Assembly (NCBI RefSeq): GCF_937958065.1
Contig: NZ_CALFXI010000118.1
Coordinates: forward strand, 1-59,530
From: an uncultured Steroidobacter sp.
Lineage (GTDB): Bacteria; Pseudomonadota; Gammaproteobacteria; Steroidobacterales; Steroidobacteraceae
Direction: 5' to 3'
DNA length: 59,530 nucleotides
Both the position numbers and the translations under genes were made by a program. Shown piece after piece: positions 23,245-31,741 of this stretch. The notes under the pieces were generated by a model, which searched no databases, had not been told where the DNA came from, and worked only from the letters and a program-made list of their open reading frames with translations. Numbering within the stretch: position 1 is the first letter of the stretch; each line of letters starts with the position of its first letter.

Positions 23245-25422
23245 ATGCGCGACTCGATGTCCGGGCGCCGCTGCACCCTCGCGGCCGCCATCTTCACTGT
23301 CCTGCAATCCGCAGCCCCGCAGCTGCATGCCCAGGAGAGCAGGCCGCAACAGCTGCTGCCGAAGATTTCGGTGAAAGCGGACGAAGACTCCGTGAAGACC
23401 GAGGTCGCCTCCTCGCCCAAGTATTCGCAGCCGCTGCTCGACACGCCGCAGACCATTCAGGTGATCCCGCAGACGGTGATCCGCGATCGGGCCGCGACCA
23501 CCCTGCGCGATGTCCTGCGCAACTCGCCGGGCATCACCTTCCAGGCCGGCGAAGGTGGCGGCGGCTTGCCGGGCGATCAGAACTTCTCGATGCGCGGCTC
23601 CAGCGCGCGCAACAGCCTGTTCATCGACGGCGTGCGCGATGCCGGCAGCTACACGCGCGACTCGTTCAACTTGCAGCAGGTCGAAGTCATCAAGGGCCCC
23701 AATGGCACCATGGCTGGCCGCAGCGCCACCACCGGCGCCATCAATCAAGTCTCGAAGACGCCGCATCAGGGCGACTCCCAGGAGTATTCGCTCGGCTACG
23801 GCAGCGACGATTTCAAGCGGGTCACCAGCGACATCAATCTCGGTCTCGGCGACAGCATGGCGTTCCGCCTGAACGCGCTGTACCACGACGCTGAAGTGTC
23901 GAACCGCGACGTGGTGGAGAACAAGCGCTGGGGCATCGCGCCGTCGTTCGCGCTCGGCCTCGGCACCGCCACGCGCTTCACCGCCAGCGCGCTGTATGTC
24001 GAAGAGGACAACGTTCCCGATTACGGCCTGCCCTGGGGCACGGTCACGCAGAATGGCGTGAGCTATCCGACCGGCGCCTATGAAGCGACGCCGGCCGTCG
24101 ACCAGAGCAACTTCTACGGCCTGAAGAATTACGACTACGAAGACGTGACGATCAAGAGCGGCACGCTGCAGCTCGAGCACGACTTCAGCAGCAACGTCAC
24201 GGCACGCAACGTGTTGCGCTATCTGGACAGCGATCGCTCCTCCGCCATCACGGCGCCGCGTCCGCCCAATCGCCAGCTGCAACGTCGCGACATGAACACC
24301 GAGAACCTCACCAATCTCACCGACGTGAGCATCGAGTTCAGCACCGGCGCGATCGAACATACCCTGGTGACCGGTCTGGAACTGGCGCGCGAGAAAACCG
24401 AAGGCCGCAACAGCGCGCAGACCGCCAATCAGCCGCAGATCCCCGACTTCTTTCATCCCAATCCGAGCCTGCGGCCGAACGGCCCCATGCCGATCAACAA
24501 CGGCAACCCCTCGCAGACCGAGATCAAGAGCATTGCCGTGTACGTCGTCGACACGATCAAGCTCACCGACCAGTGGTCGATCACGGCGGGTGTGCGCCGT
24601 GATGACGTGGATGTCGATTATGAGCTGCGCAACTTCACCACCCGCGCCGTGACCGAATCGCTGTCGCGCTCGGATGAGGAGATCACCTATCAGGGCGCGG
24701 TCACGTTCAAGCCCATCGAGGACGGCACGCTGTATCTCGCCTACGGCACCGGTTTCGACCCGACCGTGGACGCGGGCACCGCCGGCTCGGGCCTGAGCAG
24801 CTCGAACACCTCCGCGAACAACGTGAATCTGCCGCCCGAGGAAAGCTCCAATCTGGAAGCCGGCGTGAAATGGGAGCTCTTCAATCGACGGCTCGCGTTG
24901 AACGGCGCGGTGTTCCGCACCGAGAAGACCAATCTGCGCACGCGCAATCTCAACACCGATCCGTTCATCCTCGATGGCGAGCAGCGCATCGAGGGTCTGG
25001 AGCTGTCCGCCTCGGGCATGATCACCGATGCGTGGTCGGTGTTCGCCGGCGCGAGCTTCCTCGATGCGGAGTACAAGATCTCCCGGAACGCGCTCGAGCA
25101 GGGCCAGGAGCTGCCGCTGGTGCCGGAAGTCTCCGCCAATGCGTGGACCACCTATGTCCTGCCGTTCGGCCTCACGGTTGGTCTGGGCGTGCAGTACATC
25201 GACGACATGGTTCGCTCGCGCAACGCGACGCTCGGCGAGCTGGTGGTCGATGGCGTCACGCTGGTGGATCTGATGGCGAGCTACACCGTCAACGACGTGC
25301 TGTCGCTGCGGCTGAATGTGCTCAACCTGGGTGACGAGAAATACGTCGACCGGTTTGGCGGCGGTCACTATGTGCCGGGCGCGGGCCGCTCGGCGCAGCT
25401 CACCGCCTTCATCAGCTTCTGA
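23245..25422 (+). CDS. TonB-dependent siderophore receptor (catecholate type, Fiu-like)
   Basis: An outer-membrane ferric-siderophore receptor of 725 residues. A signal peptide ends near LHA-QES; a TonB-box-like stretch (LPKISVKAD) follows; the plug domain spans about residues 60-175 (DTPQTIQVIPQTVI, LRNSPGITFQAGEGG, FSMRGSSARNSLFIDGVRD, VEVIKGPNGTMAG); and the rest is a 22-strand barrel ending in the aromatic LTAFISF. A good Shine-Dalgarno (AGGGAG) precedes the ATG. The next gene is a PiuC-type dioxygenase, as in fiu-ybiX and piuA-piuC loci, which supports a catechol or monomeric catecholate substrate. Likely iron-repressed via the Fur-like site upstream. Confidence 0.93.
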   Translation: MRDSMSGRRCTLAAAIFTVLQSAAPQLHAQESRPQQLLPKISVKADEDSVKTEVASSPKYSQPLLDTPQTIQVIPQTVIRDRAATTLRDVLRNSPGITFQAGEGGGGLPGDQNFSMRGSSARNSLFIDGVRDAGSYTRDSFNLQQVEVIKGPNGTMAGRSATTGAINQVSKTPHQGDSQEYSLGYGSDDFKRVTSDINLGLGDSMAFRLNALYHDAEVSNRDVVENKRWGIAPSFALGLGTATRFTASALYVEEDNVPDYGLPWGTVTQNGVSYPTGAYEATPAVDQSNFYGLKNYDYEDVTIKSGTLQLEHDFSSNVTARNVLRYLDSDRSSAITAPRPPNRQLQRRDMNTENLTNLTDVSIEFSTGAIEHTLVTGLELAREKTEGRNSAQTANQPQIPDFFHPNPSLRPNGPMPINNGNPSQTEIKSIAVYVVDTIKLTDQWSITAGVRRDDVDVDYELRNFTTRAVTESLSRSDEEITYQGAVTFKPIEDGTLYLAYGTGFDPTVDAGTAGSGLSSSNTSANNVNLPPEESSNLEAGVKWELFNRRLALNGAVFRTEKTNLRTRNLNTDPFILDGEQRIEGLELSASGMITDAWSVFAGASFLDAEYKISRNALEQGQELPLVPEVSANAWTTYVLPFGLTVGLGVQYIDDMVRSRNATLGELVVDGVTLVDLMASYTVNDVLSLRLNVLNLGDEKYVDRFGGGHYVPGAGRSAQLTAFISF

Positions 25423-25427
25423 GCTTC

Positions 25428-25458
25428 GAGGGCCGTCGGCCTTGTGCCGGCGGCCCTC
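25428..25458 (+). promoter_or_regulatory. Strong hairpin between receptor and piuC
   Basis: A 13-bp stem (25428-25440 with 25446-25458, one G-T wobble) and a 5-base loop CTTGT start 6 bases after the receptor stop and end 22 bases before the piuC start. There is no T-run, so it is more likely a 3'-end stabiliser or partial stop between the two genes than a full terminator. Confidence 0.5.
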
Positions 25459-25479
25459 ATCGGCCACCCTTCACGGCTT

Positions 25480-26163
25480 ATGCTGCTCCACGTTCCGAAC
25501 GTCCTCACCGCCGAGCAGGTCGCCGAATGTCGTCGCCAGCTCGATGCCGCCGACTGGATCGACGGCCGCGTCACCGCCGGTCATCAATCGGCCAAAGCCA
25601 AAGACAATGCCCAGTTGCCCGAGGACTCGCCGGTTGCGCGTCAGCTCGGCCAGATGATTCTCTCGGCGCTGGAGCGCAATCCGCTGTTCCTCGCCGGCGC
25701 CCTGCCGCTGAAGATCTTTCCGCCTCTGTTCAATCGCTATGCCGGCGGCCAGTCCTTCGGGAATCACGTGGACAACGCCATCCGACAGGTGCGCAACACT
25801 CCACATCGTGTGCGCACCGACATCTCCGCGACGTTGTTTCTTGCGTCACCGTCCGAGTATGACGGCGGCGAACTGATGATCGACGACACCTACGGCTCGC
25901 ACAGCGTGAAGCTGCCGGCCGGCGACCTGGTGCTCTACCCTTCCACCAGCCTGCATCGGGTGCAGCCGGTGACGCGGGGCGCACGGCTCGCGTCGTTCTT
26001 CTGGATTCAGAGCATGGTGCGCGATGATGGCGAGCGCACCTTGCTGTTCGATCTCGATCTCGCCATTCAGCGGCTCGGCGGCGACGCGCCGGATCATCCG
26101 AGCGTGGTGCAGCTCACCGGCATCTATCACAACCTGCTGCGACGCTGGGCCGACGCGTCCTGA
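25480..26163 (+). CDS. piuC: PiuC/YbiX-type Fe(II)/2-oxoglutarate dioxygenase
   Basis: PKHD-type hydroxylase family, 227 residues from the start MLLHVPNVLTAEQVAECR, which is the standard N-terminus (an in-frame start 12 codons upstream is unlikely). The metal-binding triad is visible as His-x-Asp in GNHVDNAIR and the distal His in SLHRVQPVTRGARL, with the Arg of that block for 2-oxoglutarate. These genes accompany iron-siderophore receptors; the substrate is not established. The 3' end overlaps the 3' end of murU by 37 bases, tail to tail. Confidence 0.92.
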   Translation: MLLHVPNVLTAEQVAECRRQLDAADWIDGRVTAGHQSAKAKDNAQLPEDSPVARQLGQMILSALERNPLFLAGALPLKIFPPLFNRYAGGQSFGNHVDNAIRQVRNTPHRVRTDISATLFLASPSEYDGGELMIDDTYGSHSVKLPAGDLVLYPSTSLHRVQPVTRGARLASFFWIQSMVRDDGERTLLFDLDLAIQRLGGDAPDHPSVVQLTGIYHNLLRRWADAS

Positions 26164-26822
26164 TCGATCTGCTGCAGCTGCTGAGGCGTGCCGACGTTGT
26201 GCCACACGCCGCGAAACAACTCGCCACTCACCCGATTCCTGCGGATCCAGGCGAACATCAGGGGCGCGAGCGGAAACTTTCCAGGCTCGCAACCGGCGAA
26301 GAACTCTGGCCGTAGCACGCCGATGTTCGCGTACGTGTAGCGCTCGCCACTGTCGGTGAGCCGCCCGCCTTCCAGGCCGAAATCGCCGCGCTCGTGAAAC
26401 TCCGGATTCGGCACGACCACGAAGTGGGCCATGTCGCCCGCCGCGAGTTTGTTCGCGACATCGCCGAGCGGATACTCGGTCCACACATCGCCGCTGACGA
26501 CCACGAACGGATCGGTGCCTGACGGGCCCGCGAGCAAGGACAGCGCCTTGAACACTCCCCCGCCGGTTTCCAGAGCGGCGTCGCCTTCGTCGCTGTAATG
26601 AATGTGCACGCCGAATTGCGAGCCATCGCCGAGTGCCGCGCGGATCTGCGATCCCAGCCACGCAAGGTTGATGACGATCTCGCGCATCCCCGCGGCGGCC
26701 AGCGCCTCGATGTGATACTGGATCATCGGTTTGCCGGCCACGGTCAGCAGCGGCTTGGGCGTGCGGTCGGTGAGCGGACGCATGCGCTCACCCCGTCCGG
26801 CCGCGAGAATCATCGCGCGCAT
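26127..26822 (-). CDS. murU: N-acetylmuramate alpha-1-phosphate uridylyltransferase
   Basis: MurU makes UDP-MurNAc from MurNAc-1-phosphate and UTP in the peptidoglycan recycling route that bypasses fosfomycin-sensitive MurA. The 231-residue nucleotidyltransferase has the N-terminal LAAGRGERMRPLTDRTPKPLL signature and the metal Asp in VVSGDVWTEY. It follows amgK by 9 bases on the same strand; this pair next to lptD is the layout seen in Pseudomonas. The general family also includes sugar-1-phosphate uridylyltransferases, but the amgK neighbour decides. Confidence 0.93.
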   Translation of the reverse strand: MRAMILAAGRGERMRPLTDRTPKPLLTVAGKPMIQYHIEALAAAGMREIVINLAWLGSQIRAALGDGSQFGVHIHYSDEGDAALETGGGVFKALSLLAGPSGTDPFVVVSGDVWTEYPLGDVANKLAAGDMAHFVVVPNPEFHERGDFGLEGGRLTDSGERYTYANIGVLRPEFFAGCEPGKFPLAPLMFAWIRRNRVSGELFRGVWHNVGTPQQLQQIDQDASAQRRSRL

Positions 26823-26831
26823 GAGAGTGTC

Positions 26832-27890
26832 CTAGAGCTTCGCCATTGCCGGCACGATGCGCCGTTCGATGAACCCCGCGAGGAAGTCCAGATCGCTGTA
26901 GTTCCCGATCACCTGGCGGACATAACTCAGCGTGCGCGGCAGGTCCTTCAAATAACCCGACTTGCCGTCGCGGTGATACAGGCGCGCGAAGATGCCGAGC
27001 ACCTTGAGCTGACGCTGCACGCCCATCAGATCGAACCAACGCTGGAACTGCGCAGGGTTGGCGCCGACGTCGACCCCGCTACGCTGCGCGGTCTGCCGGA
27101 AATATTCGATCCACGCATGCACCCGCTCGAGCGGCCACTGCACATACGAATCGCGTAACAGCGACACCAGGTCGTAGGTGACCGGCCCGAGCACCGCATC
27201 CTGGAAATCCAGAATGCCGGGATTGGGGCCGTGCCCGCCTCGTTCGTGGCTCACGCCGTCGGTGAGCATGAGATTGCGCGAGTGATAGTCGCGATGAACG
27301 AACACTCGCGGCTGCCGCAGGGCTTCGGCGGCCAACGTATCGAAGGTCGCGGCGATGCCGGCAACCTCGGCTTCGCTCAACTGCAGACCGAGATGCTTGC
27401 CGCAGAACCATTCGGGAAACAGCCCCATCTCACGACGCAGGAGCGCGTCGTCGTACGGCGGCAGCTGCGCGGCGTGTTGCCCGGCCCGCGCTTGAATGGC
27501 GACCAGCGCATCGATCGCCTCGCGATACAGCCGCTCGGCATCGCCGCCCGCATCCAGCTCGTTCAGATAGGTTCGCGAGCCCAGATCGGTGTTCAGCAGG
27601 AAGCCCTGGGTCTCATCACGATGCAGCACCCGCGGCGCGTTGACCCCAACGTCCACCAGCATGGCCGAGACGCGAATGTAAGGGCCCATGTCCTCCTTGC
27701 CGGGCGGCGCGTCCATGGCAATCCAGGTCTGGCCCTGGCGCGAAACGCGGAAATAGCGACGGAAGCTCGCGTCGGCGGACGCCGTCGTCACCACGAAATC
27801 GCGTGCGCCGAACAGTCCGGCGAGCCAGTGCTCGAGCTGTTGCAGCCGTAAGTCGGGTGCTGAAGAACCATCGTGTGAAAGTGACGACAC
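26832..27890 (-). CDS. amgK: N-acetylmuramate/N-acetylglucosamine anomeric kinase
   Basis: AmgK phosphorylates MurNAc at C1, feeding MurU. It belongs to the aminoglycoside phosphotransferase fold: the catalytic loop FVHRDYHSRNLML and the metal motif ILDFQDAVLGPVTYDLVSLL are intact. I place the start at a GTG (27890), giving 352 residues and leaving 80 bases to the divergent lptD start; the frame stays open much further but that would run antisense over lptD. A Shine-Dalgarno is not obvious, so the exact start is uncertain. Confidence 0.9.
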   Translation of the reverse strand: MSSLSHDGSSAPDLRLQQLEHWLAGLFGARDFVVTTASADASFRRYFRVSRQGQTWIAMDAPPGKEDMGPYIRVSAMLVDVGVNAPRVLHRDETQGFLLNTDLGSRTYLNELDAGGDAERLYREAIDALVAIQARAGQHAAQLPPYDDALLRREMGLFPEWFCGKHLGLQLSEAEVAGIAATFDTLAAEALRQPRVFVHRDYHSRNLMLTDGVSHERGGHGPNPGILDFQDAVLGPVTYDLVSLLRDSYVQWPLERVHAWIEYFRQTAQRSGVDVGANPAQFQRWFDLMGVQRQLKVLGIFARLYHRDGKSGYLKDLPRTLSYVRQVIGNYSDLDFLAGFIERRIVPAMAKL

Positions 27891-27970
27891 GCGGATCGCT
27901 GCTCCAAAAAAGAGGGTGGACTGTAAATAGACGGCCAGCGAAGAACGGCGCTCATTATAATCGCGACCCG

Positions 27971-30355
27971 ATGCACCGAACTGCGACACCCCTAACAAGC
28001 CTTTCAATCGCAATCGCGGCAGTGCTGGCTGCAGCGTCGTGCTCAGGTACGGCATTCGCTGCCGAGCGCGAGGCGGACCCTGCAAAGGCGGCAGAGACGG
28101 CGGCCGAGAATCAGGCCCCCAAGTGCCCGGCGCCGAATACCGAAGCCAGCACCTCGGCAACCCGGCAGCGCCGCCAGGCCAGGCCGCCGGCGCCGCCGCC
28201 CGAAGAGATCGAGTTCGAAGCCGACGGCGCCGAAGGCACACGCGACGGCGAGCTCAAACTCACCGGCAAGGTCGAGATCCGCCAGGGCGAGCGGCGCATC
28301 CAGACCCGCGACGCCACCTACGATCCTCGCGACGAAAGCTTCGACGTCGAGGAGGGTGTCGAGTACAGCGACGGCCAGCTGACGGTGCGAGGCGAAAGCG
28401 CGCGCATCGATCGTCGAGGCAGTGCGGTGTTCGAGGGCGCTCAGTTCGAGCTCGCGGACCGTAATGCACGCGGCGCGGCCGATCGTATCCGGGCGAGTGC
28501 CGAAGGCAAGCTGTCGCTCGACAACGTCCAGTACACGACCTGTCCGCTCGGCAACGAAGATTGGATGCTGACCGCATCCGATATCGACATCAGCCAGCAG
28601 GCGGGCATCGGCATAGGCCGCGGTGTGCGGCTGGACTTCAAGGGCGTGCCGCTGCTCTACACGCCGTTCATTTCCTTTCCGGTGGGCAACGAGCGCAAGT
28701 CGGGCTTTCTGTTTCCGACCATCGGCACCTCCTCGCGCAGCGGCTATTCGCTGTCGGTGCCGTGGTATTGGAACATCGCCGAGAATTACGACGCGACCTT
28801 CACTCCGACCTACTTCAGCAAGCGCGGCCCGAAGCTGGATACCGAGTTTCGTTATCTGAATCGCGCCGGCCTGGGCCAGCTGGATGTGCAGTATCTGCCC
28901 GACGATCGTGAATTCGGCACCGATCGCAGCCTGGTGCACTTCGTCGATCAGTCGGATCTCACCCGCCGGCTGCGCCTGAACATCGATGCCGCCAACGCCA
29001 GCGACGATCAATGGTTCGAGGACTTCGGCATGGGCCCCGAGGGCACCAGCGTCACGTATCTGAACCGCTCCGCCCACCTCACCTACCTGGACGATCGCTG
29101 GCTGGCCATCCTGAACGCGCAGAACTTCCAGACCATCGACTTCGCCACCCAGAACCGGCTGCCGATCGCGCCGGCCGATCGCCCGTACACCATGCTGCCG
29201 CAGCTGGCGGTGAGCGCGAATTTTCCCGATCAGCCGTTCGGTCTCACCTACGGCATGGATTTCGAGCTGGTCAATTTCCGGCACAACGTCGAGGGCCTGA
29301 CCACCGGCTGGCGTACCGACTTCGCGCCCGAGATCCGCATGCCGCTGCGAGGCGCGGGTCTGTATCTCGAGCCCTCGGCGAGCTGGCGCTACACGCGCTA
29401 CAACCTGAGCGACGGCACCACCCCCAGCGGCGAAGACACGTTCACGCGCTCGGCGCCGATCCTGAGTGTCGATGGCGGCATGGTGTTTGAGCGCTTGTTC
29501 GGCTCGCGCAACCAGCGGCTGAGCACCATCGAGCCGCGCTTCATGTATTTGTATGTTCCCTATCGCAATCAGAACGACCTGCCGGTGTTCGACACCGAAG
29601 TGGCCGATCTGAACCTGGTGCAGCTGTTCCGCACCAATCGTTATGTCGGCGCGGACCGGCTGGGCGATGCGAACCAGCTGGCGATCGGCTTCACTTCGCG
29701 CTGGCTGGATGCCGACACCGGCGAGCAATACATCGCCGCGACCATCGGTCAGGCGTATTACTTCGAGCCGCCGCGCGTGACCCTGCCGGGCGAAGTGCCG
29801 AACAGCTCCAACACCTCCGACATCGTGGCGGAGCTGGATCTGCGCGCGTACGGCAATTGGAACATCCGTGGCGCCATTCAGTGGGATCCGAGCGAGACCC
29901 GCTCCGAGCGCGGCCAGCTGCAGCTGCAATACCGGCCCAGCTACGACCGCGTCGTGAATCTCGGCTACCGCTTCCGGCGCAACCGGCTCGAACAGGTCGA
30001 CGGCTCGGTCGCCTGGCCGGTCAGCAAGCAATGGAGCGTCTATGCCCGCATGGTGTATTCGCTGGAGGACAACGCCATCGACACCGTCCCGGTGAATCCG
30101 AACCAGCCGCCCACCGGCATCGGGGTCGACGAAAAGGGCGTGATCGACCAGTTCGCCGGTCTGGAATATCGGTCCTGCTGCTGGCGATTCCGTGTAGTGG
30201 CGCGGCGTTACGTGAGCGATCGCAGCGGCGACCTGGACACCAGCGTGCTGTTCCAGCTTGAACTTAACGGTCTGTCGAATGTCGGAGTGGGCGCGAATAC
30301 TTTTCTGGAACGGTCGATTCGGGGATACTCCATCGATCCTCCCAAGGATGAATGA
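27971..30355 (+). CDS. lptD: LPS-assembly outer-membrane protein LptD
   Basis: LptD is the outer-membrane barrel that, with LptE, places LPS in the outer leaflet. From the ATG at 27971 the product is 794 residues with a signal peptide ending near AFA-AER, a periplasmic OstA-like jellyroll (about residues 80-220: ELKLTGKVEIRQGERRIQTRDATYD) and a large barrel. The adjacent Cys-Cys of the conserved inter-domain disulfides is present near the C-terminus (EYRSCCWRF), as are N-terminal Cys residues (KCPAP, TTCPLG). The frame is open 56 codons upstream, but those overlap amgK and are not LptD-like. First gene of lptD-surA-pdxA-rsmA. Confidence 0.96.
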   Translation: MHRTATPLTSLSIAIAAVLAAASCSGTAFAAEREADPAKAAETAAENQAPKCPAPNTEASTSATRQRRQARPPAPPPEEIEFEADGAEGTRDGELKLTGKVEIRQGERRIQTRDATYDPRDESFDVEEGVEYSDGQLTVRGESARIDRRGSAVFEGAQFELADRNARGAADRIRASAEGKLSLDNVQYTTCPLGNEDWMLTASDIDISQQAGIGIGRGVRLDFKGVPLLYTPFISFPVGNERKSGFLFPTIGTSSRSGYSLSVPWYWNIAENYDATFTPTYFSKRGPKLDTEFRYLNRAGLGQLDVQYLPDDREFGTDRSLVHFVDQSDLTRRLRLNIDAANASDDQWFEDFGMGPEGTSVTYLNRSAHLTYLDDRWLAILNAQNFQTIDFATQNRLPIAPADRPYTMLPQLAVSANFPDQPFGLTYGMDFELVNFRHNVEGLTTGWRTDFAPEIRMPLRGAGLYLEPSASWRYTRYNLSDGTTPSGEDTFTRSAPILSVDGGMVFERLFGSRNQRLSTIEPRFMYLYVPYRNQNDLPVFDTEVADLNLVQLFRTNRYVGADRLGDANQLAIGFTSRWLDADTGEQYIAATIGQAYYFEPPRVTLPGEVPNSSNTSDIVAELDLRAYGNWNIRGAIQWDPSETRSERGQLQLQYRPSYDRVVNLGYRFRRNRLEQVDGSVAWPVSKQWSVYARMVYSLEDNAIDTVPVNPNQPPTGIGVDEKGVIDQFAGLEYRSCCWRFRVVARRYVSDRSGDLDTSVLFQLELNGLSNVGVGANTFLERSIRGYSIDPPKDE

Positions 30356-30379
30356 CGCCTCGCTTCAGAGGCCGCCCCA

Positions 30380-31741
30380 GTGGCCCAACCCTGGTTACGC
30401 ATGAAACTGCTCCGCCCTACCTCCAAAGTTACTAGCGCGATCCGTGGCTGTCTGCTTGGCCTGAGCCTGCTCGGCGTGGCCGGTGGCGCCCTGGCCCAGA
30501 CTCGCGAGCTCTCCAGCAGCGGCGTGCTGCTGGATCGCATTGCCGCCGTGGTCAACGACGGCGTGGTCCTGAGCTCACAGCTCGAGGAGCAGACCGAAGA
30601 GATCACCGCGCGTCTGCGTCAGCAAAATACCGAGCTGCCGCCGCGCAACGTCCTGCGCCAGCAGATTCTCGAGCGCCTGGTCGTCGAGGAGATCCAGATG
30701 CAGCGGGCCAACAAGCTCGGCCTGCAGGTGTCGGACGAAATGCTCAACGGTGCGCTCGACGACGTGGCCAAGCGCAACAACATCGGCTTCGCCGATCTGC
30801 CCCAGGCCCTCGCGCAGCAAGGCATCGACTACCGCACGTTCCGCGATGAGATCCGTCGGCAGATGACTCTGCAGCTGCTCCGCCAGCGCGACGTGATCGC
30901 CCGCATCAACGTGTCGCCGCGCGAGCTGGAGCAATTCATGGCCCGTCAGCAGGCCGCGCCCGACAAGAATGCCGAATACAACGTTTCGCACATTCTGATC
31001 TCGGTGCCGGTGAGCGCGTCGCCCGAACAGATCGAAGCGCGCGAGAAACGCGCCAAGGAAGTGTTCGAGAAGGCCAACAGCGGCGAGGACTTCGCGCAGC
31101 TCGCGGTCACCTACTCCGACAGCAGCACCAACATCGAAGGCGGTTCGCTCGGCTGGCGTCGCGGCACCCAGCTGCCCTCCATCCTTGCCGACAACATCGC
31201 CAAGATGAAACCCGGCCAGACCTCGGAGCCCATCCGCACCCCCAGCGGTTTTCATCTTTTCCGTTTGAATGAAGTGCGTGGCGGCGTACAGCAGGCGGTG
31301 GTGGCGCAGGTGCACGCCCGTCACATCCTGCTCCGGACCAACGAGCTGGAGGACGACCAGACGGTCGAGCAGAAGCTGAACAACATTCGCACCCGCGTGA
31401 TCGACGGCAAGGAAGATTTCGCCGCGATCGCCGCCGTGACGTCGCAGGATCCGGGCTCGGCTGCCGACGGCGGCGACCTGGGCTGGGCCGGTCCCGGCAG
31501 CTTCGTGCCCGAGTTCGAGAAACAGCTCGACGCGTTGAGCGAAAACGAGATCTCCAAGCCGTTCAAGACCCAGTACGGCTGGCACATCGTGCAGCTGCTC
31601 GGTCGCCGTCAGCACGATTCGACCGACGACCTGCGCCGTCAGCGCGCGTTCGCCGAATTGCGTGAAGCCAAGGCCGAGGAAGAAACCGAGCTGTGGCTGC
31701 GTCGCCTGCGCGACGAAGCGTTCGTGGAATACAGGATGTGA
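30380..31741 (+). CDS. surA: Periplasmic chaperone / PPIase SurA
   Basis: SurA escorts outer-membrane proteins, including LptD, through the periplasm. The 453-residue product has a signal peptide ending near ALA-QTR, an N-terminal chaperone domain, two parvulin domains (about residues 190-300, NVSHILISVPV..., and 310-410, HARHILLRTNELED...) and a C-terminal helix. The GTG at 30380 has an AGAGG nearby; an ATG at 30401 (MKLLRP) gives a more usual signal peptide and may be the true start. The last codons overlap the pdxA start. Confidence 0.95.
   Translation: MAQPWLRMKLLRPTSKVTSAIRGCLLGLSLLGVAGGALAQTRELSSSGVLLDRIAAVVNDGVVLSSQLEEQTEEITARLRQQNTELPPRNVLRQQILERLVVEEIQMQRANKLGLQVSDEMLNGALDDVAKRNNIGFADLPQALAQQGIDYRTFRDEIRRQMTLQLLRQRDVIARINVSPRELEQFMARQQAAPDKNAEYNVSHILISVPVSASPEQIEAREKRAKEVFEKANSGEDFAQLAVTYSDSSTNIEGGSLGWRRGTQLPSILADNIAKMKPGQTSEPIRTPSGFHLFRLNEVRGGVQQAVVAQVHARHILLRTNELEDDQTVEQKLNNIRTRVIDGKEDFAAIAAVTSQDPGSAADGGDLGWAGPGSFVPEFEKQLDALSENEISKPFKTQYGWHIVQLLGRRQHDSTDDLRRQRAFAELREAKAEEETELWLRRLRDEAFVEYRM

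Noticed and set aside
23224..25467. A 747-residue open frame antisense to the siderophore receptor
   Set aside because: It mirrors the receptor over its whole length, has no recognisable domain and is rich in Arg/His/Ala/Val as expected for the reverse frame of GC-rich coding DNA; the plus-strand receptor is unmistakable.
27803..27970. N-terminal extension of LptD by 56 codons
   Set aside because: It overlaps the amgK start on the other strand and is not signal-like; the ATG at 27971 is followed directly by a signal peptide.
28043..30031. A 662-residue open frame antisense to lptD
   Set aside because: Shadow of lptD, without domains or a start site.
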